From: Acidobacteriota bacterium
GTDB taxonomy: Bacteria > Acidobacteriota > Vicinamibacteria > Vicinamibacterales > UBA2999
Length of the DNA stretch: 64,000 nt
Assembly (NCBI GenBank): GCA_030697165.1
Contig: JAUYQQ010000022.1
Coordinates: 496,001 to 560,000, forward strand
Reading direction: 5' to 3'
Every line of letters begins with the position of its first letter. Within the stretch, counting starts at the first letter, position 1. Both the position numbers and the translations under genes were made by a program. Under the pieces are notes generated by a model that searched no databases, was not told the DNA's origin, and saw only the letters and a program-made list of their open reading frames with translations. Below are positions 49,787 through 59,543 of the stretch, in pieces.

Positions 49787-51823
49787 GTGCTAGCCCTTAT
49801 TCCACTCCTTCCGTTCGCCGGCTTCCTCGTCAATGCGACGATGGGGCGGCGGCTGCCCAAGGCGGTGACCGGCGGACTGGCGTCGGCCGTGATGGTGGTC
49901 TCGTTCCTGCTCGCCGTGATGCAGGTGTGGTCGCTCTCGGCCATGCCGCCCGAGTCGCGGCAGATCAACCAGACGCTGTTCACTTGGATCACCGCGGGCG
50001 ATTTCTCGCTCGACCTCGCCCTGCGCCTCGACGCGCTGTCGGCGGTGATGATCCTGGTGATCACCGGGATCGGCTCGCTGATTCACATCTACTCGACCTC
50101 GTACATGCACGAGGAAACCGACGAGGCGTTCGCCCGGTACTTCTCGTACCTGAACCTGTTCTGCTTCTTCATGCTGATGCTGGTGCTCGGCTCGAACGTC
50201 CTGGTGATGTTCGTGGGCTGGGAAGGCGTCGGCTTGTGCTCGTACCTGCTGATCGGCTTCTACTACGAGAAGCAGGCGGCCCAGGATGCCGCCAAGAAGG
50301 CGTTCGTCGTCAACCGGATTGGTGACTTCGCGTTCCTGCTCGGCGCCTTGCTGCTGGTGGTGACGTTCAACTCGCTCGACTTCACCACCATCGCGCTGGC
50401 CGCGAAAGAAATGCCGGTGGAGGTGACCTTCGGCACCTTGTCGCTGATCACGCTGCTGCTGTTCATTGGCGCGACCGGCAAGTCGGCGCAAATTCCGCTC
50501 TATACCTGGCTGCCCGACGCCATGGAAGGCCCGACCCCGGTGTCGGCCCTGATCCACGCCGCGACCATGGTCACCGCGGGCGTCTACATGATCGGCCGCA
50601 ACGCCGTGCTGTTCGAGCATGCGCCGATCACGATGACCATCGTCGCGGTCGTCGGCGCCGCCACGGCGCTCTTGGCCGGCACCATCGGCCTGGTGCAGAA
50701 CGACATCAAGCGGGTGCTGGCGTACTCGACCGTGTCGCAGCTGGGCTATATGTTCCTGGCCATGGGCATGGGCGCCTTCGGCGCCGGTATCTTCCACCTG
50801 ATGACCCACGCCTTCTTCAAGGCCTGCCTGTTCCTCGGTTCGGGCGCGGTCATCCACGCACTGCACGGCGAGCAGGACATCCGCAAGATGGGTGGCCTCA
50901 AGAAGCACATCCCGATCACCTACTGGACGTTCGTGATTGCCGCGATCGCCATTTCCGGCGTGCCGTTCCTGTCGGGGTTCTTCTCGAAGGACGAGATCCT
51001 GTTCGAGACCTTCCTGCACGGCAGCCAGATCTTGTGGGCGGTCGGCGTGTTGACATCACTGCTGACGGCGACCTACATGTTCCGCCTCGTGCACCTGACC
51101 TTCCACGGCGAGGAACGGTTCGGCGCAGCGGCGGCGCACGCTCACGGTCACGACGACCACGGCCATCCGCACCAGCCCAACCCGTCCCACCAGCCCCACT
51201 TGCATGACGCGCCGGCGCCGATGGCGTTCGCGCTGATTGTGCTGGCGATCGGCTCGATCCTGGCCGGCTACACCAACATTCCGCATGCGCTCGGCGGCCA
51301 CCTGGCGCTTGGCACGTGGCTCGAGCCGGCCTTCCAGGCGACCAACTGCGGCCAGCCGGTCGCGGTCGGCGAACTGGCCGGTATCGCCCTGGCCGACTGC
51401 CTGCCGGGCGAGGGCGCGGCCGTCGCGGACCACGCGGCGCTCGAGCTGACGCTGATGGCCGTCTCGTCGCTGGTCGCCTTTGCGGGCATCGGGCTGGCGA
51501 CGTTCCTGTGGCTGAAGCGCAAGGACATCCCGGCGCAGATGGCGACCCAGTTTTCCGGGGTGCACAAGTTGCTGTTGAACAAGTACTACGTGGACGAGGT
51601 CTACGACGCGACCATCGTGCAACCGATCAAGGTGGTGTCCCAGGAAGGCCTGTGGCGCGGCTTTGACGTGAAGGTCGTCGACGGCGCGGTCAACGGCGCA
51701 GGCTACTTCGTGAGCGGCGTCAGCATTGTTCTTCGGCTGCTGCAGAACGGGTCGGTCAAGACCTATGCGGCAGCCATTTTCGCGGGCGCGGTGTCAATCC
51801 TTGCCTATTACTTCTGGAGATAG
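49787..51823 (+). CDS. nuoL: NADH-quinone oxidoreductase subunit L
   Basis: 678 residues, a distal antiporter-like proton pump. Signatures: LFCFFMLMLVLGSNVLVMFV, GWEGVGLCSYLLIGFYYEKQ, TGKSAQIPLYTWLPDAMEGP and STVSQLGYMFLAMGMGAFGA. At about 450-476 is a histidine-rich loop (HAHGHDDHGHPHQPNPSHQP) with ten or more His. The C-terminal lateral helix region is present. GTG start 4 nt after nuoK. Confidence 0.94.
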   Translation: MLALIPLLPFAGFLVNATMGRRLPKAVTGGLASAVMVVSFLLAVMQVWSLSAMPPESRQINQTLFTWITAGDFSLDLALRLDALSAVMILVITGIGSLIHIYSTSYMHEETDEAFARYFSYLNLFCFFMLMLVLGSNVLVMFVGWEGVGLCSYLLIGFYYEKQAAQDAAKKAFVVNRIGDFAFLLGALLLVVTFNSLDFTTIALAAKEMPVEVTFGTLSLITLLLFIGATGKSAQIPLYTWLPDAMEGPTPVSALIHAATMVTAGVYMIGRNAVLFEHAPITMTIVAVVGAATALLAGTIGLVQNDIKRVLAYSTVSQLGYMFLAMGMGAFGAGIFHLMTHAFFKACLFLGSGAVIHALHGEQDIRKMGGLKKHIPITYWTFVIAAIAISGVPFLSGFFSKDEILFETFLHGSQILWAVGVLTSLLTATYMFRLVHLTFHGEERFGAAAAHAHGHDDHGHPHQPNPSHQPHLHDAPAPMAFALIVLAIGSILAGYTNIPHALGGHLALGTWLEPAFQATNCGQPVAVGELAGIALADCLPGEGAAVADHAALELTLMAVSSLVAFAGIGLATFLWLKRKDIPAQMATQFSGVHKLLLNKYYVDEVYDATIVQPIKVVSQEGLWRGFDVKVVDGAVNGAGYFVSGVSIVLRLLQNGSVKTYAAAIFAGAVSILAYYFWR

Positions 51824-51829
51824 CGCGAC

Positions 51830-53422
51830 GTGAACGGGTTGCCCCTACTCTCCATCGCCATCCTCCTGCCCATCATCGGGTCGGTGCTGCTGCTGTTCGT
51901 GTCGAACCGCGATGGTGCGAAGAACGCGCTGGTCCGGAACCTGACGCTGGCCATTTCGCTCGTGACCTTCGCGGTCACGCTGGCGCTGTGGGCCGGCTTC
52001 GACCCGTCGGCCGGCGCGCCGGCGTTCCAGTTCGTCGAGCGGCGCGCCTGGATCCCGGCGTTCGGCATCGAGTACTACGTCGGCATCGACGGCCTGAGCC
52101 TGATGCTGCTGGTGCTGACCGGCTTCCTCACGCCGCTGGCGCTGCTGTCGGGGTGGGACAGCATCGAGAAGAACGTCAAGGAATTCTCGATCTTCATGCT
52201 GCTGCTCGAGGCGTCGATGATTGGCGTGTTCAGCGCCCTCGATATTTTCCTCTTCTATATCTTCTGGGACTTCGTCCTGATCCCGATGTACTTCCTGATC
52301 GGGATCTGGGGCTACGACCAGCGTATCTACGCCGCCGTCAAGTTCATCCTCTACACCATGGCCGGCAGCGTGTTGATGCTGGTGGCGATTATTGGCCTGT
52401 CGTGGCTGCACCAGTCGGCGACCGGCGAGTACAGCTTCGATCTGCTCAAGCTCTACGAGTTGTCGATTCCGGCCAGCACGCAGTACTGGTTCTTCCTGGC
52501 GTTTGCGCTGGCGTTCATCATCAAGGTGCCGCTGTTCCCGTTCCACACCTGGCTGCCTGATGCGCACGTGCAGGCGCCGACGCCCGGTTCGGTGATCCTG
52601 GCCGGCGTGATGCTGAAGATGGGCGGCTACGGCTTGATTCGCCTGGCCTTCCCGCTGTTCCCGGAGGCGGGGCTCTACTTCGCACCGCTGCTCGCCACGC
52701 TGGCGGTGATCGCCATCGTTTACGGCGCGCTCGTCGCGATGGTGCAGCCCGACATGAAGAAGCTGGTGGCCTACTCGTCGGTCAGCCACATGGGCTTCGT
52801 GGTACTCGGCATTGCCGCGTTCAACATGCAGGGGCTGCAGGGCGCGTCGTACCAGATGCTGGCCCACGGCGTCAGCACCGGCGGCCTGTTCTGCATCGTC
52901 GGCATGCTCTCGGACCGGCGGCATACGCGCCAGATCAGCGAGTTCGGCGGCCTCAAGACGGTGATGCCGCGGCTGACGGCGGTGATGCTGATCCTGACGC
53001 TGTCGTCGATCGGCCTGCCCGGCATGAACGGGTTCATCGGCGAGTTCCTGATCATGCTCGGCGCCTTCAAGTGGGATCCGCGCTTCGTCGTGGTCGCCGC
53101 CCTCGGCGTGATTCTTTCGGCCGTCTACATGTTGTGGATGTTCCAGCGGGTCTTCTACGGGAAGATCACCAACAGCCATAACGCCGGCCTCAAGGACCTG
53201 TCGTTCCGCGAGTGGGCGATTGTGGGTCCGCTGGCGGCCGCCGCCATCGGCATGGGCGTGTTCCCGAACGTGTTCCTGAAACCGATGGAGCCGGCAATTC
53301 AGCGCCTGGTCGATCGCGTGCAGGCACGCCAGCCGCTGGTCGTGTTGAAGACGCCGGGTGTCTTTTCAGACCCCAAACTTGCTGAAAAGACACCCGGCGT
53401 CTTGGCGGAGGCGGGTCGATGA
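51830..53422 (+). CDS. nuoM: NADH-quinone oxidoreductase subunit M
   Basis: 530 residues, antiporter-like subunit. Signatures: FWDFVLIPMYFLIGIWGYDQ, KVPLFPFHTWLPDAHVQAPT, SYSSVSHMGFVVLGI-type segment (AYSSVSHMGFVVLGIAAFNM) and GLPGMNGFIGEFLIMLGAFK. The normal protein ends near VQARQPLVV; the last residues (LKTPGVFSDPKLAEKTPGVL and a short tail) are encoded by a palindromic repeat. GTG start; overlaps nuoN by 4 nt. Confidence 0.93.
   Translation: MNGLPLLSIAILLPIIGSVLLLFVSNRDGAKNALVRNLTLAISLVTFAVTLALWAGFDPSAGAPAFQFVERRAWIPAFGIEYYVGIDGLSLMLLVLTGFLTPLALLSGWDSIEKNVKEFSIFMLLLEASMIGVFSALDIFLFYIFWDFVLIPMYFLIGIWGYDQRIYAAVKFILYTMAGSVLMLVAIIGLSWLHQSATGEYSFDLLKLYELSIPASTQYWFFLAFALAFIIKVPLFPFHTWLPDAHVQAPTPGSVILAGVMLKMGGYGLIRLAFPLFPEAGLYFAPLLATLAVIAIVYGALVAMVQPDMKKLVAYSSVSHMGFVVLGIAAFNMQGLQGASYQMLAHGVSTGGLFCIVGMLSDRRHTRQISEFGGLKTVMPRLTAVMLILTLSSIGLPGMNGFIGEFLIMLGAFKWDPRFVVVAALGVILSAVYMLWMFQRVFYGKITNSHNAGLKDLSFREWAIVGPLAAAAIGMGVFPNVFLKPMEPAIQRLVDRVQARQPLVVLKTPGVFSDPKLAEKTPGVLAEAGR
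53347..53404. repeat. KTPG palindrome at the 3' end of nuoM
   Basis: Arms AAGACGCCGGGTGTCTTTTC and the inverse GAAAAGACACCCGGCGTCTT. It is translated in frame on both arms as KTPGV, and shares the AAGACGCCGGGT core with 39716-39773. Confidence 0.8.
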
Positions 53423-54858
53423 TCAGCAGCCAGTTCGACGCCGTCATCCCGATTCTCTGCGTGACCCTGGCTGGTCTGGTCGTCCTGCTCGCGGAAGCGT
53501 TCCGCGGCCGCGACGAGAAGATGCCCATTGGCGGGCTGGCCATCATCGGCCTGATTGGCGCCGGCGCGGCGTCGATCCTGCTGTGGAACCGCAACGCCAC
53601 CAGCTTCGGCGTGGTGACGGCCGACAACTTCTCGCTGTTCGTCAACCTGGTCCTGGTGGGCGTCGGCATCCTGACGGTGATCTTCTCGTCGCAAACCGTC
53701 GAGCGCGACGGCATCCCGGCGGGCGAGTACTACGCCATCATGCTGTTCGCCATCGTCGGCATGATGCTGATGGGGCAGGCCACCGACCTGCTGGTGATTT
53801 TCCTGGCGCTCGAGACCATGTCGATTGCGGTCTACGTGCTCACCGGCATCCGGCGCGAGCAGCAGCAGAGCACCGAGGCGGCGTTCAAGTACTTCCTGCT
53901 CGGCGCCTTCGCCAGTTCGTTCTTTCTCTACGGCGTGGCGTTCCTCTACGGCGTGACCGGCAGCACCAACCTCGACCGCATCGGCTCGGTGATTGCCGCC
54001 CAGTCGATGAGCGGCAACCCGATGATCCTGCTGGGCGTCGGCCTGCTGATTGTCGGCTTTGCCTTCAAGGTGGCGGCGGTGCCGTTCCACATGTGGTCGC
54101 CCGACGTTTACGAGGGTGCGCCGGCGGTCGTGACCGGTTTCATGTCGACCGGCGTGAAGGCCGCGGCCGTGGCCGCCTTCGTGCGCGTGTTCCTGTCGGC
54201 GCTCGAGCCGATGATTACCGACTGGGCGCCGGTGCTGTGGGCCATTGCCGCGGCGACCATGATTCTCGGCACGGTCGTCGGTGTCGCGCAGACCAGCCTC
54301 AAACGCATGCTGGCGTATTCGAGCATTGCGCACGGCGGCTACATCCTGGCCGGCCTGGTCGCCGGTAACGACGTCGGCAAGGCCGCCATCCTGTTCTACC
54401 TGGCCGCCTATGCGCTGACCAACCTTGGCGCCTTCGGAGTGATTGCCCTGCTCGGCACGCGCGAGCGCGCCAACGACGACCTGCGCGACTACGCCGGCTT
54501 GTTCAAGAGCCACCCGGCGCTGGCCGTGTTGATGACCTTCTTCCTGCTGTCGCTCGGCGGCTTCCCGCCGACCGCAGGCTTCATTGCCAAGTGGTATGTC
54601 TTCAGCGCCGCGATCGGCTCGGGCTATTACGGCCTGGCCATCATCGGCGTGCTGTCGAGCGTGGTCTCGGTGTTCTTCTACCTGCGGATTGTCGTGATGA
54701 TGTTCATGACCGACCGCGATGCCCGGCCCGTGCCGGCCCCGATCACCGGCCTGGCCATGTCAGGGCTGGTGCTGGCGCTCGTCGGCGTGCTCTACCTCGG
54801 CGTGCTGCCGACGGCGGTGATCGACTTCGCGCAGGCATCCATCAGCACGATCTTCTAG
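53419..54858 (+). CDS. nuoN: NADH-quinone oxidoreductase subunit N
   Basis: 479 residues, antiporter-like subunit closest to NuoA/J/K. Signatures: LLVIFLALETMSIAVYVLTG, TEAAFKYFLLGAFASSFFLY, KVAAVPFHMWSPDVYEGAPA and SSIAHGGYILAGLVAGNDVG. Last gene of the operon; a cluster of GGGGTC palindromes follows immediately. Confidence 0.94.
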   Translation: MISSQFDAVIPILCVTLAGLVVLLAEAFRGRDEKMPIGGLAIIGLIGAGAASILLWNRNATSFGVVTADNFSLFVNLVLVGVGILTVIFSSQTVERDGIPAGEYYAIMLFAIVGMMLMGQATDLLVIFLALETMSIAVYVLTGIRREQQQSTEAAFKYFLLGAFASSFFLYGVAFLYGVTGSTNLDRIGSVIAAQSMSGNPMILLGVGLLIVGFAFKVAAVPFHMWSPDVYEGAPAVVTGFMSTGVKAAAVAAFVRVFLSALEPMITDWAPVLWAIAAATMILGTVVGVAQTSLKRMLAYSSIAHGGYILAGLVAGNDVGKAAILFYLAAYALTNLGAFGVIALLGTRERANDDLRDYAGLFKSHPALAVLMTFFLLSLGGFPPTAGFIAKWYVFSAAIGSGYYGLAIIGVLSSVVSVFFYLRIVVMMFMTDRDARPVPAPITGLAMSGLVLALVGVLYLGVLPTAVIDFAQASISTIF

Positions 54859-55013
54859 CCGGGGACTGACCCCGAGCAGGAGTTGCCGAGGGGTCTGTCC
54901 CCCTGGCACAGGATCGGGTCGCAGCCTCCGCGATGGGGTCAGACCCCTCGACAGATATCCCTCGGGGGCAGACCCCACGCCGAATCTCCCTCGGGGTCAG
55001 ACCCCGCCGCAGT
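54856..55013. repeat. Cluster of GGGGTCAGACCCC-type palindromes
   Basis: Several 13-nt palindromes (GGGGTCTGTCCCC, GGGGTCAGACCCC, GGGGGCAGACCCC, GGGGTCAGACCCC) at 30-45 nt spacing between the nuoN stop and the hybrid kinase. They can pair locally or with each other. The arrangement could be terminators or stacked operators, and no coding sequence is seen. Confidence 0.7.
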
Positions 55014-55047
55014 AGAATCGGGCCTGCCCACGAGGGGGCCCATTCGA

Positions 55048-58000
55048 ATGCGACTTCCAGCCGCTCTTGCCGCCGTCTGCTTGCTGACGGCTTCCGCACT
55101 CGCGCAGACGTCTTCTGCCCCCCAGCCAATTCCTGCCGGGCGCCACCCCGAGGCTGGTGGTCTGCTCATCCGGCACTACTCGCCAGAGGTCTACGACGGC
55201 GGTGGGCAGAACTGGTCGATGGTGCAAGACGCCCGCGGCGTGATTTACGTGGGGTCCACCAACGCCCTCCTGGAGTACGACGGCGTCACCTGGCGGCAGA
55301 TCCTCACGCCGGCCCGCGCGACCATCCGGTCCCTGGCGATCGACGCCTCCGGCCGCATCTATGCTGGTGGCAACGGCGACCTCGGCTACCTCGCGCCAGA
55401 TGCCAAGGGCGAGACGCAGTTTGTGTCGATGCTCGACAAGATCCCGTCAGACGCCCCGCGATTCGAGGATGTCTGGCGCATCTTCACGGCCCCCGAAGGC
55501 GTGTACTTCCAGACCTCAGTCGCGCTCTTCCGGTGGGCCAACGGGCAGATGCGGATGTGGAAGCCCACGGGGCGCATTTTCAACCGCGCGCAGTTTGCGA
55601 ACAACACGCTCTACATCGGCCAGACCGATGGCGCGCTAATGCGCCTGGTCGGCGACACGTTCGAGCCGGTGCCCGGCGCCGAACGGATGGGTGCGGAGCC
55701 CTATCCCATCATCATCCCCTTCGACGAGAAGCGCCTGCTGATGGGCACGCGTGAGGCTGGTGTCTTCCTCTACGACGGCACGACGATGGTGCCGTTCGTG
55801 ACGGAAGCTGACGAGCTGCTCAAGAAATCCAACCTTTATCGTGGGTTCGTGCTGCCAACAGGCGGCATCGCGCTCTCGACCACGGCTGCCGGTGTAGTGA
55901 TCATCGATCGCCAGGGCCGGGTACTCGAGCAGGTCGATGAGAGCGACGGCCTCGCGAGCCCGTCGGTGTACTACGTGATGGCCGATCGCGAGGGAGGGCT
56001 GTGGTTGGGGTTGGCGGTTGGCCTCGCACGGGTCGAGGCGCAGTCGCCGTTTTCGCTGTACAGCACGGCCGAGGGCCTGCGGGCTGCCGTGGTGGGGGTG
56101 ATACGGCATGAAGGCCGGATCTACATGGCACACGGGCAGGGGGTTCAGTATCTGGTCCCGAACGCCACCGGATCACCCGACTTGCGGGCGGTGACTGGTG
56201 TCGCCAACCAGTGCTGGGCCTTGACCGAGTTCGTGGATCCTGGCGGCAAGGCAAAGTCGCAACTGCTGCTGAACGCTTCCGATGGTCTCTACGTCATCAC
56301 CGGAACAACCGCCAGGCCGATCGTCGCATCGCGAGCCGGTTCGTACAACACGTTCGTCAGCCACGTCTCGCGCCTCAACCCACACCGGGTCTTCACCGGC
56401 CTCGGCGACGGTCTCGCCTCAGTGCGCTGGGAGAATGGGCAGTGGGTCGACGAAGGACGCGTCCCCGGCCTAACCGAGCAGGTGCGCAGTCTCTACCAGG
56501 CGGCCGACGGCACGATTTGGGCTGGCACCCAGTCGTCGGGCCTTTTGATTGTCAAGGGAGCGGACTCGAAGGCCGGCGAGCCGCGGCCGCTGAGACCGGA
56601 GGTGATGCGTTACGGCGCCGCCGAGGGACTGGTCGCAGGTTTCGCCTCGGTCGTGAGTGTCGCCGATCGACCGTACGTCTCGCAGCAGGGGCAGGTGGCC
56701 GTGCTCGACCCCGCGAGCGGAAAGTTCGTCGTAGACAGGACGTTCGAAGTGGTGGCGCGCGACGCCGACGGTGGGTTCCTTCGGATCGTCGAGGGACCCG
56801 ATGGACGCGTCTATGTTGGGACGGCGCGGGAAGCCGCCGTGTTGACGCGCCAGTCCGATGGGAGCTACGCCGCCGACCGGCAGTTGTTCAGCCGATTCGC
56901 CGCCCAACGCGGCGGTGCGTTTTTCGCGGAACGGGACGGCGTGTTGTGGTTTGGCACGGCAGGTCGTCTGGCCCGCTTCGACACCACCAAGTTCGATCGG
57001 ACCGTGCCGCCGTTCGCCGCGCTCATTCGGCGAATCACCCTGAACCAGTCCCAAACCATGGCGCCCACTTACGCCGAGGATGCGCCTCCCCAGCTCGCGG
57101 CCGTCAGCCGCGCACTTCGTTTCGAGTTTGCCGCACCGTCGTTCCTGAACGAGGGCGCGACGGAGTACCAGTCCCGCCTCGATGGTACCGACTCCGATTG
57201 GTCGCCATGGTCCAGAGAGACGCGCCGTGACTACACCAACCTGTCGTTTGGCGACTATCGGTTTCATGTCCGCGCCCGCAATGAGCTGGGCCAGATCAGC
57301 GAGGAGGGTCTCTATGCCTTCACCATCCTGCCGCCGTGGTACCGCACGTGGTGGGCGTACGGGGGCTACCTCGTTCTTCTCGGCTTTGTCGGCTTTGGCA
57401 TCGATCGCATCCAGCGGCGTCGGCTGATCGGCAAGGAGCGTGAGCGTTCTGAGTTTGCCGAAGCCCGCCTGCGGGCTGACGCCGCTGAGGCCCTGGCCGG
57501 AGCGGAGCGCGAGCGCAACCGCAGCATCGAATTGCTCAGCGATATCGGGCGCGAGATCACCGCCTCGCTCGATTTCGACACCATCTTCGACAAGCTCTAC
57601 AGTCGTGTCAACGAACTGGCGGATGCCGACGTGTTCGGCGTCGGGCTCTATCACCCCGACAAGAACGAGATCGAGTACCGGCTGGCCATCGAAAAGGGCA
57701 AGCGTTACGCCCCTTACTCGCGCAGCACCACCGACCGCAGCCAGTTGCCGGTGTGGTGCATCGAGCACCGCGAGCCGGTCTTCATCAACGACGTGGCGCA
57801 GGAGTCCCCGCAGTACATTCCGCACTACGCCGAAGCCGCGCGGGTGCTGGAAGACGGCACCATGTCGCAGGCGGCGCAGTCGATCATCTACCTGCCGCTC
57901 GTCTCCAAGGACAAGGTCCTGGGTGTCGTCACCATCCAGAGCCTGGAGAAGGGGGCCTACACCGAGCATCACCTCAACATGATGCAGAACCTGGCGGCGT

Positions 58001-59535
58001 TTACGGCGATCGCGCTCGATAACGCCGCCGCCTACCGGCAGATCAACGAGCAGGAACACGAGAATCGCCGGCTGTTCGAGGAGGCCCAGCGGGCCCGGGC
58101 GGCCGCCGAGGATGCCGACGCCGCCAAGAGCGCGTTCCTGTCGACGGTGAGCCACGAACTGCGCACACCACTCACATCGGTGCTGGGGTTCGCCAAGATC
58201 ATCAAGAAGCGTCTGGACGACCGCATCTTCCCCATCATCAAGACCGACGACAAGAAGGTGCTGCAGACGGTGCAGCAGATCCAGGAGAACCTGCAAGTCG
58301 TGGTCGGCGAGGGTGAGCGCCTCACCAAGCTGATTGACGATGTGCTGGATCTCGCCAAGATCGAGGCCGGCAAGCTCGAGTGGAACATGGGGCCGGTCAC
58401 GGTCCAGGAGATCGTCGACCACGCCACCGCGGCCACCGCCTCGCTGCTCGAGCCAAAGGGTCTCAAGCTGGTGAAGGACGTGGACGCGACGCTGCCGGCG
58501 ATCACCGGCGACCGCGATCGCCTGATCCAGGTGGTCATCAATCTCGTGTCGAACGCCGTCAAGTTCACCGACGCCGGCACCATCACCTGCCGCGCCGTCC
58601 GCCAGGCCGACATGCTGGTGGTGAGCGTGATCGACACCGGCCTCGGCATTGCCCCCGCCGATCAGCCCAAAGTGTTCGAACGCTTCAAGCAGGTGGGCGA
58701 CACGCTGACCGACAAGCCCAAGGGCACCGGTCTCGGTCTGCCGATTTGTCGCGAGATTATCGAACACCACGGCGGCCGCGTCTGGGTCGAGAGCGAACTT
58801 GGCAAGGGCAGCACCTTCTCCTTCTCGCTGCCGCTTGCCGATGGGGCGCAGCCGTCGCTGCCCCTCGACCTGGCGACGGTCGTGCGCCAGTTGCGCGACC
58901 AGGTGGTGGTGACCACGCCGCGGACGGCGGAACGGCAGCCGCGCATCCTGGTGGTCGATGACGAAGCGAACATTCGCGAGTTGCTGACACAGGAGTTCAC
59001 CGAGGCCGGCTACGCGGTGGTCACGGCTGCGAACGGCCGCGAAGCGGTCAGCGAAGTCCGCCGCCAGCGTCCTGACCTGATTGTGCTCGACGTGATGATG
59101 CCCGAGATGAATGGCTTCGACGTGGCGGCCGTGCTGCGCAACGATCCGCAGACGCTCGACATTCCGATCGTCATCCTGTCGATCGTCCAGGACCGCGAGC
59201 GCGGCTTCCGGCTGGGCGTCGATCGCTACCTGACCAAGCCGATCAACACCGATCTCCTGTTCCGCGAGGTCGGTGCGTTGCTCGACCAGCGCAAGTCGCA
59301 CAAGCGTGTGCTGGTGGTGGACGATGACGCGACCGCGGTGAAGACCTTGACCGAGGTGCTGAAGGCGCGCGGTTACAGCGTGACCGAGGCGCGCGGCCAC
59401 GACTTGTTCGAGAAGGCCAAGATGCTGCAGCCCGACATCATCATGCTGAGCTCGATTGATCCCAAGCCCGAGATCGTGCAGACCCTGCGGTTCGAGAAGG
59501 GTCTCGAGAATGTCCTCTTCTTTGTCTACCGGTAG
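55048..59535 (+). CDS. Hybrid sensor histidine kinase with propeller sensor and two receiver domains
   Basis: 1495 residues. A signal peptide (AALAAVCLLTASALAQTS) leads into periplasmic Reg_prop beta-propeller repeats (about 40-680; WSMVQDARGVIYVGSTNALL, IFTAPEGVYFQTS), a Y_Y_Y domain (about 690-765) and a transmembrane helix (YGGYLVLLGFVGFGIDRIQR). The cytoplasmic part has a GAF domain (about 835-990), HisKA (H-box VSHELRTPLTSVLGFAKI), HATPase (NLVSNAVKF, DTGLGIAP, GTGLGLPICREI), a canonical receiver (LIVLDVMMPEMNGFD) and a second, short receiver whose acceptor site reads IIMLSSIDP. ATG 55048 chosen for the signal peptide; TAGAAT lies 28 nt upstream. Confidence 0.9.
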   Translation: MRLPAALAAVCLLTASALAQTSSAPQPIPAGRHPEAGGLLIRHYSPEVYDGGGQNWSMVQDARGVIYVGSTNALLEYDGVTWRQILTPARATIRSLAIDASGRIYAGGNGDLGYLAPDAKGETQFVSMLDKIPSDAPRFEDVWRIFTAPEGVYFQTSVALFRWANGQMRMWKPTGRIFNRAQFANNTLYIGQTDGALMRLVGDTFEPVPGAERMGAEPYPIIIPFDEKRLLMGTREAGVFLYDGTTMVPFVTEADELLKKSNLYRGFVLPTGGIALSTTAAGVVIIDRQGRVLEQVDESDGLASPSVYYVMADREGGLWLGLAVGLARVEAQSPFSLYSTAEGLRAAVVGVIRHEGRIYMAHGQGVQYLVPNATGSPDLRAVTGVANQCWALTEFVDPGGKAKSQLLLNASDGLYVITGTTARPIVASRAGSYNTFVSHVSRLNPHRVFTGLGDGLASVRWENGQWVDEGRVPGLTEQVRSLYQAADGTIWAGTQSSGLLIVKGADSKAGEPRPLRPEVMRYGAAEGLVAGFASVVSVADRPYVSQQGQVAVLDPASGKFVVDRTFEVVARDADGGFLRIVEGPDGRVYVGTAREAAVLTRQSDGSYAADRQLFSRFAAQRGGAFFAERDGVLWFGTAGRLARFDTTKFDRTVPPFAALIRRITLNQSQTMAPTYAEDAPPQLAAVSRALRFEFAAPSFLNEGATEYQSRLDGTDSDWSPWSRETRRDYTNLSFGDYRFHVRARNELGQISEEGLYAFTILPPWYRTWWAYGGYLVLLGFVGFGIDRIQRRRLIGKERERSEFAEARLRADAAEALAGAERERNRSIELLSDIGREITASLDFDTIFDKLYSRVNELADADVFGVGLYHPDKNEIEYRLAIEKGKRYAPYSRSTTDRSQLPVWCIEHREPVFINDVAQESPQYIPHYAEAARVLEDGTMSQAAQSIIYLPLVSKDKVLGVVTIQSLEKGAYTEHHLNMMQNLAAFTAIALDNAAAYRQINEQEHENRRLFEEAQRARAAAEDADAAKSAFLSTVSHELRTPLTSVLGFAKIIKKRLDDRIFPIIKTDDKKVLQTVQQIQENLQVVVGEGERLTKLIDDVLDLAKIEAGKLEWNMGPVTVQEIVDHATAATASLLEPKGLKLVKDVDATLPAITGDRDRLIQVVINLVSNAVKFTDAGTITCRAVRQADMLVVSVIDTGLGIAPADQPKVFERFKQVGDTLTDKPKGTGLGLPICREIIEHHGGRVWVESELGKGSTFSFSLPLADGAQPSLPLDLATVVRQLRDQVVVTTPRTAERQPRILVVDDEANIRELLTQEFTEAGYAVVTAANGREAVSEVRRQRPDLIVLDVMMPEMNGFDVAAVLRNDPQTLDIPIVILSIVQDRERGFRLGVDRYLTKPINTDLLFREVGALLDQRKSHKRVLVVDDDATAVKTLTEVLKARGYSVTEARGHDLFEKAKMLQPDIIMLSSIDPKPEIVQTLRFEKGLENVLFFVYR

Positions 59536-59543
59536 GAGTGTCC

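Noticed and set aside
56470-59400. 976-codon open frame on the minus strand opposite the hybrid kinase
   Set aside because: The real gene on the other strand has recognisable HisKA, HATPase and receiver motifs; the antisense translation has none.
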